Shown here one piece after another: positions 1 through 7,941 of a DNA stretch of 34,771 nt. Within the stretch, counting starts at the first letter, position 1. Each line of letters begins with the position of its first letter. A model generated the notes under the pieces. The model was not told the DNA's origin, ran no database searches, and saw nothing but the letters and a program-made list of their open reading frames with translations. Made by a program: the position numbers and the translations under genes. Origin of the DNA: Paraliobacillus quinghaiensis (GTDB lineage: Bacteria; Bacillota; Bacilli; Bacillales; Amphibacillaceae); NCBI RefSeq assembly GCF_003426025.1, contig NZ_QJSH01000030.1:1-34771 (forward strand), in the 5' to 3' direction.

Positions 1-943
1 CAAGCATTACTTTAAATTCTGCCCACGATACTTCACTGATTGCCTTTGCCAGGTTGTGATTTTTGAGCATATTACTTACTGACAAATCTTCCATTCCGAT
101 CACGTCGTGGTTTTTGACAATCTCAGTAGAGATTTTATCTAAGTAATCTTTTCGTGCGTTAGAAATTTTTTCATGGATACGAGCTACTTTAATTCTAGCT
201 TTATTCCAATTTGCACCACCTTTTGTGCGTCTACTCATAATCCTTTGTGCTTTGGCTAACTTTTCTTCCAAGGTTCGGAAAAACTTTGGATTAGAATAGA
301 TTGTCCCATCAGAAAGAGTAGCAACATTTTTTAGGCCTACATCTATTCCAATAGCTGAGCCTGTTTTAGGTAATTCTTTAACTTGTGTTTCGGTTAATAT
401 AGACACAAAGTATTTTCCAGAAGGGTTTCGCCTAACGGTAACATTCAAGATCCTACCTATTACTTCTCGACTTTTAGCATAACGAACAAGTCCCAGTTTT
501 GGTAATTTAATGTGTTTATCTAATACTGCAATATTTCCATTTGTTTGTTTTGTTGTATAAGACTGAACAGTATTCTTTTTAGATTTGAAACGGGGGTATT
601 TATTTTGTTTCTTGTAGTAACAATTATAGGAATTGGCTAAATTTTCAACTGATCTTTGCAAGGCAATACTATCAACCTCTTTTAAAAACGCATAATGTTT
701 CTTTAATTCAGGGAGAGATTTGACTGTGGTGTATTTATTTAAACACTTCCCTTTCCAGTTGTTCGCTGGCAGGTGACCATTTTGAACCATTTCCCGAGTG
801 ATATACCAATAAGCATCTTTTTCTTTTTGTTTCCCGAAAAAGAAGTTAAAAACGAATCTTGAACAACCAATGGTTTTATTGATAAGTTCAGTCTGTTTTT
901 TATTGGGATAGATGCGAAATTTATAGGCTTTGTTTACAATCAT
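1..943 (-). CDS. tnpB: IS200/IS605-family TnpB (RNA-guided nuclease/transposon accessory), cut by window edge
   Basis: Reading leftward from ATG at 943 (RBS GAGGAGGTG), the frame is open for 314 codons to the window edge. The N-terminus (MIVNKAYKFRIYPNKKQTEL) is the HTH typical of OrfB/TnpB. The RuvC-like core follows, with the first catalytic Asp in GIDVGLKN and the catalytic Glu in VIGMEDLS. The zinc finger and last RuvC motif would lie beyond the left edge, so completeness cannot be judged. TnpB proteins are omega-RNA-guided DNA nucleases carried by IS200/IS605/IS1341-type elements. No tnpA is visible upstream, which suggests a tnpB-only element. The omega RNA and right end would be off-window. 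Confidence 0.95.
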   Translation of the reverse strand, partial: MIVNKAYKFRIYPNKKQTELINKTIGCSRFVFNFFFGKQKEKDAYWYITREMVQNGHLPANNWKGKCLNKYTTVKSLPELKKHYAFLKEVDSIALQRSVENLANSYNCYYKKQNKYPRFKSKKNTVQSYTTKQTNGNIAVLDKHIKLPKLGLVRYAKSREVIGRILNVTVRRNPSGKYFVSILTETQVKELPKTGSAIGIDVGLKNVATLSDGTIYSNPKFFRTLEEKLAKAQRIMSRRTKGGANWNKARIKVARIHEKISNARKDYLDKISTEIVKNHDVIGMEDLSVSNMLKNHNLAKAISEVSWAEFKVML

Positions 944-1072
944 AGTTTCACCTCCTCATTAGGTCAATTATACCATTTTCGAGAGAGTGAAACAAACATT
1001 CGTTCCTTAATTTCAAGGGGATGATTTGTACAAAAACTCGTATCTAATTACTTACATGTAGCACGCAAACAG

Positions 1073-1160
1073 TCGGACAATTGAGATGGCAAATGCCCAT
1101 CCCTTGTCCGAAGCCGATTCATCTCATGACTGAAGTCACGAGTGTTCTCGGCTAATTCAT
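1073..1160. mobile_element. Structured end of the tnpB element (candidate left end, two nested stem-loops)
   Basis: Two adjacent stem-loops lie 130-210 bp upstream of tnpB. The first pairs TCGGACAA (1073-1080) with TTGTCCGA (1104-1111) and encloses GATGGC...GCCCATC. The second pairs AGCCGA (1112-1117) with TCGGCT (1148-1153) and encloses CTCaTGACTgaAGTCAcGAG (1123-1142). The motif ATTCAT occurs at 1117-1122 and again at 1155-1160. Subterminal imperfect palindromes are the recognition sites of IS200/IS605 transposases, so I infer the upstream end of the element. The exact cleavage point is not determined. An alternative is a leftover right end/omega RNA of a second, deleted tnpB on the + strand. 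Confidence 0.55.
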
Positions 1161-1392
1161 AAACTTATTCGTACAAGTACATTTTGATTATTATAACATT
1201 TATATATTGATTGGTGCTAATTGAAATGATTAAATTATCCACAACTTACCAACGTTACAGGATGATTAATAGCTCTTTGATGATGGCTTTTAAACATCGG
1301 ACAGCTCCATCTACTACGGAAGGTTTATTTGGCATTACTTTTAAAGTAATCTGTTATATCTTTTTATACTTAAAAAAACGCAATATAATAAA
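1161..1392. other. Non-coding or degenerate stretch between IS end and terminator
   Basis: About 230 AT-rich bases separate the structured IS end from the DUF2680 terminator. A 66-codon TTG-started frame crosses it on the + strand but has no convincing RBS and no recognisable domain, so I do not call it. Nothing else was identified. Confidence 0.4.
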
Positions 1393-1423
1393 AAGAACCC
1401 AATTCTACTAAAATTGGGTTCTT
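1393..1423 (-). terminator. Rho-independent terminator of the DUF2680 gene
   Basis: A perfect 12-bp stem (AAGAACCCAATT with AATTGGGTTCTT) with a 7-nt loop lies directly after the stop of the leftward gene. On that strand it is followed by TTTTATTATATTG. Confidence 0.85.
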
Positions 1424-1427
1424 CCTA

Positions 1428-1757
1428 CTACTGATGTCTGTGTTTTCGTTCACCCCATTTTGGAATAAACCCATCAGACTCTAATTTCTCTAAATAAAGA
1501 TCAAGGTATTCTTGCATTTTAGTGGCATCTTCTTCAGATAAAACACCAAATTCTTTGTATTTCTCAATAATACCTTTTCTTTGGTTAATCAAATCTTCAT
1601 ATCTTATCTTTAACTCTTTCATCTGTTCTTCATTTAATTCAACATCTTGAAATTTAGGTTTGTGATGATGATCTGGTTCTGCTCCAACTGTTAAGATTCC
1701 AGATCCTATCATTATTACCGAAAAAACTAGCGCTAACAAACCGGTTCGTAAATTCAT
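1428..1757 (-). CDS. Small secreted DUF2680 (YckD-like) protein
   Basis: The 109-residue protein starts with a signal peptide: a basic N-terminus, a hydrophobic core at about residues 5-23, and likely cleavage after VGA. A His-rich patch (DHHHK) follows. The mature part is charged and mostly helical. Its segment on a growing helix with 'EFGVLSEEDATKM' and a C-terminal 'GFIPKWG' matches my memory of Bacillus YckD/DUF2680 proteins, whose function is unknown. The start has an upstream GAAGGGAACG-type RBS. It is monocistronic, with its own promoter and terminator. The family assignment is from motif memory, not a search. Confidence 0.75.
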   Translation of the reverse strand: MNLRTGLLALVFSVIMIGSGILTVGAEPDHHHKPKFQDVELNEEQMKELKIRYEDLINQRKGIIEKYKEFGVLSEEDATKMQEYLDLYLEKLESDGFIPKWGERKHRHQ

Positions 1758-1781
1758 TAGTAATCGTTCCCTTCTTATTTA

Positions 1782-1810
1782 TTAATAAACTTATTGTTTT
1801 CAATAAACAA
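1782..1810 (-). promoter_or_regulatory. Candidate sigma-A promoter of the DUF2680 gene
   Basis: On the minus strand, TTGTTT (1805-1810) and TATTAA (1782-1787) are 17 nt apart, with the start codon 25 nt downstream. The spacer includes part of a small palindrome TTATTGttttCAATAA. Confidence 0.45.
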
Positions 1811-1824
1811 GAAAGTATACTTAC

Positions 1825-2829
1825 TTATTTAGTAACTTTTACTATTGTTCTTCCTAGAGCTTTTTCTTCAATCATAGTAGGAAGTACAGTTGCCAAGTCC
1901 CCTAATCCAACCTCTTGACGTAAAATTGTTTGCATAGCATGTTTACTAGGTTTTAAATCATTTGCCATTCTTCTCCATATCTTATTTCTTAATTCCATTG
2001 AACAATAAACTGTATCAACACCTAACAGGCTAATGCCCCGTAAAATAAATGGATAAACTGTTGCAGGTACTTTAACTCCACCTGTCAATCCACTAACAGC
2101 AACCGCACCATCATATTTCAGTTTACTTAAGATTGAGGCTAATGTTTGACCACCAACAGGATCAACTGCTGCTGCCCACTTTTGTTTGTCTAATGCACGT
2201 ACCTTTTCTTCATAAACTGCATCGCGATCAATCACTTCATTTGCACCGATTTTTTTAAAGAAATCAGCTTCCTCCACTTTACCCGTACTGGCAACAACAT
2301 CATATCCTTTTTTAGCTAGCATCGCGATCGCCATGCTTCCAACGCCACCAGAGGCACCTGTTACAAGCACTTGCCCTTTATCAGGTGTTAAACCATTTTT
2401 CTCTAAACGGTCAATCGATACTGCAGCTGTAAAACCTGCTGTCCCAAATAGCATCGCTTCTTTCATTGTTAACCCTTGTGGAAGTGGAAGCACCCATTCA
2501 GAAGAGACACGTGCGTATTCACTATATCCACCAGCATGCGTTACACCTATTTCATAACTTGTTGCAATAACATGCTGTCCTATTTCAAAACGACCATCAG
2601 CAGACTCTACTACTTCTCCAGCTATATCTATACCTGGAATAAATGGATACTGTTTAACAATTGCGCTTTTTTGCATGTTTGCCATCGCATCTTTGTAATT
2701 CACACTAGAGTAGTGTACTTTAATTAGCACTTCTCCTTCTGGTAAATCATGAATGGTTAGATCTGTAACTTTGCCTTCAACTTGTTCGTTTTCTTTTGTT
2801 AATTGATATGCTTTAAATGTTGTTGTCAT
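1825..2829 (-). CDS. yhfP: YhdH/YhfP-family NAD(P)H quinone oxidoreductase (acrylyl-CoA reductase-like)
   Basis: This 334-residue protein is a zinc-free medium-chain dehydrogenase/reductase. The N-terminal GroES-like part carries YSSVNYKDAM and PFIPGIDIAGEV. The Rossmann nucleotide-binding motif is TGASGGVGSMA (about residues 157-167), followed by DPVGG and a VAVSGLTGG loop. The YhdH/YhfP/AcuI family reduces quinones or acrylyl-CoA-type enoyl substrates with NADPH in the cytoplasm; the substrate here is unknown. The ATG has a GAAGGGGCG RBS. No Zn-binding Cys cluster is present, as expected. It is transcribed alone. Confidence 0.9.
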   Translation of the reverse strand: MTTTFKAYQLTKENEQVEGKVTDLTIHDLPEGEVLIKVHYSSVNYKDAMANMQKSAIVKQYPFIPGIDIAGEVVESADGRFEIGQHVIATSYEIGVTHAGGYSEYARVSSEWVLPLPQGLTMKEAMLFGTAGFTAAVSIDRLEKNGLTPDKGQVLVTGASGGVGSMAIAMLAKKGYDVVASTGKVEEADFFKKIGANEVIDRDAVYEEKVRALDKQKWAAAVDPVGGQTLASILSKLKYDGAVAVSGLTGGVKVPATVYPFILRGISLLGVDTVYCSMELRNKIWRRMANDLKPSKHAMQTILRQEVGLGDLATVLPTMIEEKALGRTIVKVTK

Positions 2830-2896
2830 CAGATAACGCCCCTTCTATAGCTATAGATTAAATGCTGTCTTTTATTCAATGTTTAGTCTCATCTGT

Positions 2897-2926
2897 ATTT
2901 TACTAGATTATAGAGCTTCTATGCAA
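2897..2926 (-). promoter_or_regulatory. Candidate promoter of yhfP
   Basis: TTGCAT (2921-2926 on the minus strand) and TAAAAT (2897-2902) are separated by 18 nt. Another TATAAT lies nearby without a good -35, so the choice is tentative. Confidence 0.35.
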
Positions 2927-2964
2927 TTATACTAGAGACGTTTGGTCGAATTAATTTTTTGCAT

Positions 2965-3001
2965 AAAAAAACAGCTTCCCATGGATTATGAGAAACTGTT
3001 T
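2965..3001 (-). terminator. Terminator of the queF-yhhQ operon
   Basis: AAACAG (2969-2974) pairs with CTGTTT (2996-3001), with TTC/GAA pairing further in. On the minus strand a T7 tract follows. It lies 4 nt after the transporter stop codon. Confidence 0.75.
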
Positions 3002-3005
3002 AACA

Positions 3006-3647
3006 TTAGCTAACTTGTATTTGAGATGGTCTTTCTATCTGTTGAACTTGTTCCTTTTTCGCAATTCGTACAAGTAGATAAGTAATTGGTGTATCTACTA
3101 ATGCTACAACAAATTTAAAGACATATTGGGTAGCAATCATGCCGAGCAAAACACCTGTCGGAACTGTACCAAAAAATGCTACTACAATAAAAATAACTGT
3201 ATCTAGTAATTGACTTGAAACTGTTGATAAGTTGTTACGTAACCACAGTTTTTTTTCACCATGTTTCATTTTTAAACGGTGAAAAATTGACACATCAATA
3301 TGTTGGCTGACTACATATGCCAAAAGACTTGCTAGCATTACGCGAAAGCTTCCACCTAATATTGCTTCAAATTCAGCTTGCATACCAAAAATGTCTGCTG
3401 CTGGTAGGTGAATTGAAGCCAGAACGAATAAGAGTGCAACTACCTGGGTGAAAAATCCAGCCCTGACTGTTTTCATTGCTGCTTCTTTCCCATAAACCTC
3501 ACCAATTACGTCGGTAATCAAATACGTCACAACATACACAATTGCTGCTGCTGGTAAAACGAAGCTACCAACACTAAATAATTTTACTGATATAATATTA
3601 GACAAGATTAATAACCCAACAAATAATGCATTTAAATAAACAAACAT
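3006..3647 (-). CDS. yhhQ: Queuosine precursor transporter, VUT/YhhQ (COG1738) family
   Basis: This 213-residue integral membrane protein has about six hydrophobic segments. Family hallmarks visible are LLILSNIISVKLF, the YLITDVIGEVYGKEAA loop and SQLLDTVIFIVVAFFG. The YhhQ/VUT family imports preQ0/preQ1 queuosine precursors. The downstream position after queF, under a preQ1 riboswitch, strongly supports that role. The start has a GGGAGAGGG RBS and follows queF by 54 nt in the same transcript. The B. subtilis relative is YpdP. Confidence 0.9.
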   Translation of the reverse strand: MFVYLNALFVGLLILSNIISVKLFSVGSFVLPAAAIVYVVTYLITDVIGEVYGKEAAMKTVRAGFFTQVVALLFVLASIHLPAADIFGMQAEFEAILGGSFRVMLASLLAYVVSQHIDVSIFHRLKMKHGEKKLWLRNNLSTVSSQLLDTVIFIVVAFFGTVPTGVLLGMIATQYVFKFVVALVDTPITYLLVRIAKKEQVQQIERPSQIQVS

Positions 3648-3701
3648 CTTATCCCTCTCCCTTTTTAATTAGTATAAAGGAGACTCTTTAGCTAACCCTC
3701 A

Positions 3702-4199
3702 TTAGCGATTATCGATCTTTTCTGGGTACATATCGTGATTCATTAAACGGTGATCAGCCATTTGTTCATACTTTGTTCCTGGTTTACCATAATTACAGTA
3801 TGGATCAATTGAAATACCACCTCTTGGCGTGAATTTCCCCCATACTTCAATATAGCGTGGATCCATTAAGTCAATTAAATCATTCATAATAATGTTCATG
3901 CTATCTTCATGAAAATCACCATGATTTCGGAAACTAAATAAATATAGTTTCAATGACTTACTTTCTACCATTTTTTCACCAGGTATATAACTGATATATA
4001 CGACACCAAAATCAGGTTGATGTGTTTTAGGACAAAGCGTTGTGAATTCTGGGCAATTAAATTTAACAAAATAATCACGATTTGGGTGTTTATTATCGAA
4101 CGTTTCTAATACTTCAGGTGTATAATCAAACGCATATTTCGTTGCTTGATTTCCTAATAATGAAAGGTCTTGTAAATCTTCATCTTTTCTTCCAGCCAT
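3702..4199 (-). CDS. queF: NADPH-dependent 7-cyano-7-deazaguanine (preQ0) reductase QueF
   Basis: QueF reduces the nitrile of preQ0 to preQ1, the base inserted into tRNA on the way to queuosine. The 165-residue length fits the unimodular class. The catalytic Cys is C56 in [13 protein letters not shown] with the partner Asp D63. The NADPH-binding [16 protein letters not shown] signature is at residues 79-94, and the substrate-binding GDFHE follows with Glu at residue 98. ATG is preceded by AAAGGAGG at 9 nt. It is first in the operon with the transporter and is controlled by the upstream riboswitch. The leader between riboswitch and gene contains a dispersed repeat. Confidence 0.97.
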   Translation of the reverse strand: MAGRKDEDLQDLSLLGNQATKYAFDYTPEVLETFDNKHPNRDYFVKFNCPEFTTLCPKTHQPDFGVVYISYIPGEKMVESKSLKLYLFSFRNHGDFHEDSMNIIMNDLIDLMDPRYIEVWGKFTPRGGISIDPYCNYGKPGTKYEQMADHRLMNHDMYPEKIDNR

Positions 4200-4227
4200 C
4201 TAAGATAACCTCCTTTTTTTAGTAAGT

Positions 4228-4369
4228 GTTCAAAAATCGGCAAATCAGAAGCAAGCAGGTCGAGGCGGCGAAGTTTCTGAGGACCGGAGTGTAGGCTTTC
4301 CCTACACGAGGACCGGAAGAACGAGCCAACGAAGAGATGCGCTGCTTATCATTTGGCGACTTTTTGAAC
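4228..4369. repeat. Dispersed repeat family 1, copy 1 (142 bp, terminal inverted repeats)
   Basis: The unit starts GTTCAAAAATCGGCAAAT and ends ATTTGGCGACTTTTTGAAC, an imperfect inverted repeat. The interior (GAAGCAAGCAGG, GAAGTTTCTGAGGACCGGA) matches the copy at 30833-30944. Relative to that copy it has about 29 extra bases: a small hairpin GTGTAGGctttcCCTACAC followed by a duplicated GAGGACCGGA. It lies in the queF leader, downstream of the riboswitch terminator and upstream of the queF RBS. No ORF is present. It looks like a non-autonomous MITE-type element. Confidence 0.85.
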
Positions 4370-4384
4370 ATCCTTTTTTACAAA

Positions 4385-4416
4385 TAAAAAAAGCCACCCC
4401 TAAGGATATGGCTTTG
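4385..4416 (-). terminator. Riboswitch-controlled intrinsic terminator
   Basis: On the minus strand AAGCCAT pairs with GTGGCTT, with CC/GG in the apex, followed by T7. The apex contains CCTTAG (4400-4405), complementary to CTAAGG at the 3' edge of the preQ1 aptamer (4431-4436). This provides a terminator/antiterminator switch. Confidence 0.8.
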
Positions 4417-4430
4417 AACACGTCATATGC

Positions 4431-4469
4431 CCTTAGTTTTTTATAGAGGGTTTGTTGCTAAGAACCTCT
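4431..4469 (-). ncRNA. preQ1-I riboswitch aptamer
   Basis: Reading leftward from 4469, AGAGGTTCTTAGC forms P1 with CCCTCT, and the A-rich tail ATAAAAAACTAAGG completes the pseudoknot. This matches the class I preQ1 aptamer of Bacillales closely. Ligand binding should sequester the CTAA tail and free the downstream terminator, turning off queF and the transporter when preQ1 is abundant (established for the family). It lies about 230 nt before queF because a repeat has been inserted in between. Confidence 0.95.
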
Positions 4470-4506
4470 CCCGTTTGCAACGGAATCGTATCCATTTACT
4501 CGAACT

Positions 4507-4535
4507 ATTATATCTGTGCATACGCCTAATGTCAA
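4507..4535 (-). promoter_or_regulatory. Consensus sigma-A promoter of the queF operon
   Basis: On the minus strand TTGACA (4530-4535) and TATAAT (4507-4512) are exactly 17 nt apart, both full consensus. Transcription would start near 4500 and run into the preQ1 aptamer. Confidence 0.85.
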
Positions 4536-4702
4536 TATTTCTAATTCACCTGTCGAATTATTTATTTGCGTGATTGCGTGACGACCGATATATCATTTAA
4601 AAACACACCCATAACAGAGTCAATCACCATACCCTGTTTGCTTTCAATTTACCAACCTTTTGAACGCATGTTTTACTGATTAATCCAATTCTAACTATGT
4701 TA

Positions 4703-5896
4703 TTAATTTATTTCTGCAAATAACTGATCCAAAACACCAACCGCTTGATCAATTTCTTCCCTAGTTGTTGATAATGGCGGCAGGATTCGAATCACCTTTT
4801 CTCCAGCTACTAATAAAAGTAACTGATGTGACTCGCGTGCTTTTGTAACATACTCTATTGCTTTCCCACTAATTTCAATACCAATTAAAAAGCCTCTTCC
4901 TCTTATATCTAGTATCTGGTCATACTTTGTATTCAGATCTTCTAATTTGGTCCATAGATAAGCGATTTGTTCTATTGCTTTTTCAAGCACGTCTGTTTCA
5001 GTCATTTCTTTAATGGTAGCTAAACCAGCCGTAGTAGCAAGTGGATTACCACCAAAAGTACTACCGTGCGAACCTGGATCAAATGCTTTTGCAACATTAT
5101 TTCTTGCAATTAGTGCACCAATCGGAAAACCCGATCCCAATCCTTTTGCAACACTAATCACATCAGGTTCGAAATCAAACTGTTGATACGCAAATAGTGT
5201 ACCGGTTCTACCCATGCCTGTTTGAATTTCATCAACCATTACCAGCACATCATTTTCTTGGCATAATCGCACAACCTTTTCCACCCAATCAGGCTCAGCT
5301 GGAATCACACCACCCTCACCTTGCACAAGTTCTAACATAACTGCACATGTTTCTGGGTGAATCAAATCTTCAAGTGCTTCGATATCGTTATAGGGCAGGT
5401 AACGAAAACCCGGCATTAGCGGTTGAAATCCAGTTTGAATCTTCTCCTGTCCTGTTGCAGAAAGGGTTGCCAATGTGCGTCCATGAAATGATTGATTAAA
5501 AGTGACCACTTCATATCTAGCTGTTTTGTTGACTTGTTGTGCATATCGTCTAGCTATTTTAATTGCCGCTTCATTTGCTTCAGCTCCACTATTACAAAAG
5601 AAAACCTGATCCCCACTGCTATTTTTTACTAGTTTTTCTGCTAAAGCTTCTTGTGCTGGAATCGTATATAAATTAGAGCAGTGCCAGAGGTTATTTAGCT
5701 GTTCTTCAGTTGCTGTTTTTACCACATCAGGAACATGACCTAAGTTACATGTGGCTATACCTGCTGTGTAATCAAGATACTTTTTCTCATTATCATCCCA
5801 GACATAGCTTCCTTTTCCTTTTGTTAAGGCGATTGGAAAACGATTGTATGTTGGCATTACTGCTGACTTTTTTTCTATGATTACTTTTTCAGACAT
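4703..5896 (-). CDS. argD: Acetylornithine aminotransferase ArgD
   Basis: This is the PLP-dependent class III aminotransferase that converts N-acetylglutamate semialdehyde to N-acetylornithine. The 397-residue protein shows NSGAEANEAAIKIAR (about 102-116), the FHGRT substrate loop, VDEIQTGMGRTG with the PLP Asp at 222, and VAKGLGSGFPIGA with the Schiff-base Lys at 251. It is last in argCJBD; its ATG overlaps the argB end by 8 nt, suggesting translational coupling. No clear terminator is visible after it in 4570-4702. carAB and argF, which follow argD in B. subtilis, are absent here. Confidence 0.96.
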   Translation of the reverse strand: MSEKVIIEKKSAVMPTYNRFPIALTKGKGSYVWDDNEKKYLDYTAGIATCNLGHVPDVVKTATEEQLNNLWHCSNLYTIPAQEALAEKLVKNSSGDQVFFCNSGAEANEAAIKIARRYAQQVNKTARYEVVTFNQSFHGRTLATLSATGQEKIQTGFQPLMPGFRYLPYNDIEALEDLIHPETCAVMLELVQGEGGVIPAEPDWVEKVVRLCQENDVLVMVDEIQTGMGRTGTLFAYQQFDFEPDVISVAKGLGSGFPIGALIARNNVAKAFDPGSHGSTFGGNPLATTAGLATIKEMTETDVLEKAIEQIAYLWTKLEDLNTKYDQILDIRGRGFLIGIEISGKAIEYVTKARESHQLLLLVAGEKVIRILPPLSTTREEIDQAVGVLDQLFAEIN

Positions 5897-6689
5897 GAGA
5901 TGCCTCCTCTAGCCGAATTCTTGTACCTACTTCTTTTCCATCAACAAAACATGGTAAGGCATTTGCGTCCATTCCATTAACAATTGAAACTTCTGGCACG
6001 TTAGCTGCAAGTGCTGTTAATGCTGCTTTTACTTTAGGGATCATGCCACCTTGTATCACTTTTGTTTTAATTAGCGATTCAATTTGTGCTTTATCTGTAT
6101 AGTGTAAGGTTGTTTTCTCCCCGTTTTCCTCGACATAAATACCAGGAATATCACTAATAAAACATAGTTTAGCTTGTAATGCTTGCGCTATTGCTGCAGC
6201 GGCTGTATCTGCATTAACATTGTAGCGTTGACCCTCTTTCCCAATTGCAATTGGTGATACAACAGGAATAAATCCTTGCGCCATGACATTTTTTAATAAC
6301 TCGACATTTACTTGATCGATGTCACCAACATACCCTAAGTCCTTTGCATATTCCGCTTTATTCGCATGTAATAGATTGCCATCAATACCGCTCATGCCAA
6401 ACGCTGATACACCCTCTTGCATAATGTTTCGAACAATTTGTTTGTTAACAGAACCACTTAAAACCATTTCAACCACATCTAACACTTCGCTTGTTGTTAC
6501 ACGTAAGCCATTTACAAATGTTGTTGCAACATTCATTTGTTTTAATCGAGAAGAAATCAGTGCCCCACCACCATGCACAATAATTGGTTTCACTTTTTTA
6601 CTTTGTTGGATTTGGGCAATATTTTTATAAAAAGCTTGAGGAAGCTGATCAACGATACTCCCGCCACATTTAATTACGATATATTCCAT
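5889..6689 (-). CDS. argB: Acetylglutamate kinase ArgB
   Basis: ArgB phosphorylates N-acetylglutamate, the second arginine biosynthesis step. The 266-residue amino-acid kinase fold begins with VIKCGGSIVD and has VHGGGALIS, then VNADTAAAAIA and the C-terminal GGMIPKVKAAL nucleotide/substrate segment with the conserved Lys. It sits 12 nt after argJ and overlaps argD. The N-terminus lacks the long extension typical of arginine-feedback-inhibited, hexameric kinases. That agrees with pathways using the ArgJ acetyl cycle, but regulation is inferred. Confidence 0.96.
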   Translation of the reverse strand: MEYIVIKCGGSIVDQLPQAFYKNIAQIQQSKKVKPIIVHGGGALISSRLKQMNVATTFVNGLRVTTSEVLDVVEMVLSGSVNKQIVRNIMQEGVSAFGMSGIDGNLLHANKAEYAKDLGYVGDIDQVNVELLKNVMAQGFIPVVSPIAIGKEGQRYNVNADTAAAAIAQALQAKLCFISDIPGIYVEENGEKTTLHYTDKAQIESLIKTKVIQGGMIPKVKAALTALAANVPEVSIVNGMDANALPCFVDGKEVGTRIRLEEASHV

Positions 6690-6701
6690 ATTTTCATCCC
6701 C

Positions 6702-7928
6702 TTATGTCCGGTAAGAAGCATTAATTCTGACATATTCATAAGAAAGGTCACATCCCCAAGCAGTAGCTTCTCCTTCTCCATCACCAACACTGGCATAAAT
6801 TGTAACAGTATCCTGCATCAGATATTGCTTTGCCTCACCCTCGTCAAATGATACTGGCATGCCATTAGCCACAACATCAATAGACCCTAATGCTACACCA
6901 ACATGATTCGGATCTAAGTTTGCACCACTATAGCCAATCGCGGTAATAACGCGCCCCCAGTTTGCATCTGCACCATGAATCGCAGTTTTTACTAGATTAG
7001 AAGATATAATTGCTTTACTAATCGCGCGAGCCGCTTCTTCTGTTTCTGCACCTTTTACTTGGACTTCAATTAATTTACTAGCACCTTCACCATCTCTAGC
7101 AATCTCCTTAGCAAGTGATTGGCAAACAAAGAAAAGTCCTTTGAGAAAAACATCCCATTCTGGATGATCTGGATTTAATGTCTTGTTTTCTGCCATACCA
7201 TTTGCTAACACAAGCACCATGTCATTTGTACTTGTATCACCATCTACCGTAATCATATTAAACGATTTATTAGTGATCTGTCTTAGAGCATCTTGTAATG
7301 CTGTATCCTCAACGTCTGCATCTGTTGTAATAAAACTAAGCATTGTTGCCATATTCGGATGGATCATACCCGATCCTTTTGCCGCTCCACCAATTGTAAT
7401 GACTTTACCATCTATCTCAAATTGAATAGCTATTCCTTTTTCTTTTGTGTCTGTCGTTAAAATAGCATTTTCAAACCGTTCACTTTGTTGATGCTTCTTT
7501 TCATCCAGCTCGGTTATCCCATTCCGAATCGCATCCATTGGTAACAATTCTCCAATTAACCCAGTTGAAGCCACTGCTGCGAAGTGTGTAGGGATTTGCA
7601 TTTTTTCTGCAAATAATTTTCTCATTTCATAAGCATCTGCTAAACCTTGTTCCCCTGTGCAAGCATTAGCAATACCAGAATTAACAATAATCCCTTGAAG
7701 TAAATGATTTGTATTTATGCTTTCTTGTGTGACTTTTAGTGGTGCCGCCTGAAAAAGATTTGTTGTATACACACCAGCTGGTGTTGCAGGCTTTTCTGAA
7801 TAAATCCAACCAAGGTCAAGTTTTTTCTTTCGAATGCCACAATGTAGTCCTCCTGCAGTGAACCCAGCTGGTGTTGCAATATTTCCGTTCATAAGTACGT
7901 TTATCTTTTCCAACGTCATCTGATTCAT
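6702..7928 (-). CDS. argJ: Bifunctional ornithine acetyltransferase / N-acetylglutamate synthase ArgJ
   Basis: ArgJ moves the acetyl group from acetylornithine to glutamate and may also make acetylglutamate from acetyl-CoA. The 408-residue proenzyme has the autoprocessing motif KGSGMIHPNMATMLSF. Cleavage would occur before Thr195, the N-terminal nucleophile of the beta chain. Other family segments are IIVNSGIANACTG and the C-terminal HGADANWGRVITA. It has an AAGGAGGTAACG RBS and lies 13 nt after argC. Whether it is mono- or bifunctional cannot be read from sequence alone; having no argA or argE in the window does not settle it. Confidence 0.96.
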   Translation of the reverse strand: MNQMTLEKINVLMNGNIATPAGFTAGGLHCGIRKKKLDLGWIYSEKPATPAGVYTTNLFQAAPLKVTQESINTNHLLQGIIVNSGIANACTGEQGLADAYEMRKLFAEKMQIPTHFAAVASTGLIGELLPMDAIRNGITELDEKKHQQSERFENAILTTDTKEKGIAIQFEIDGKVITIGGAAKGSGMIHPNMATMLSFITTDADVEDTALQDALRQITNKSFNMITVDGDTSTNDMVLVLANGMAENKTLNPDHPEWDVFLKGLFFVCQSLAKEIARDGEGASKLIEVQVKGAETEEAARAISKAIISSNLVKTAIHGADANWGRVITAIGYSGANLDPNHVGVALGSIDVVANGMPVSFDEGEAKQYLMQDTVTIYASVGDGEGEATAWGCDLSYEYVRINASYRT

Positions 7929-7941
7929 TTTCGTTACCTCC

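Noticed and set aside
1211-1411. 66-codon frame on the + strand next to the IS end
   Set aside because: It has a TTG start, no clear RBS and no recognisable domain; its last codons run into the terminator stem of the opposite gene.
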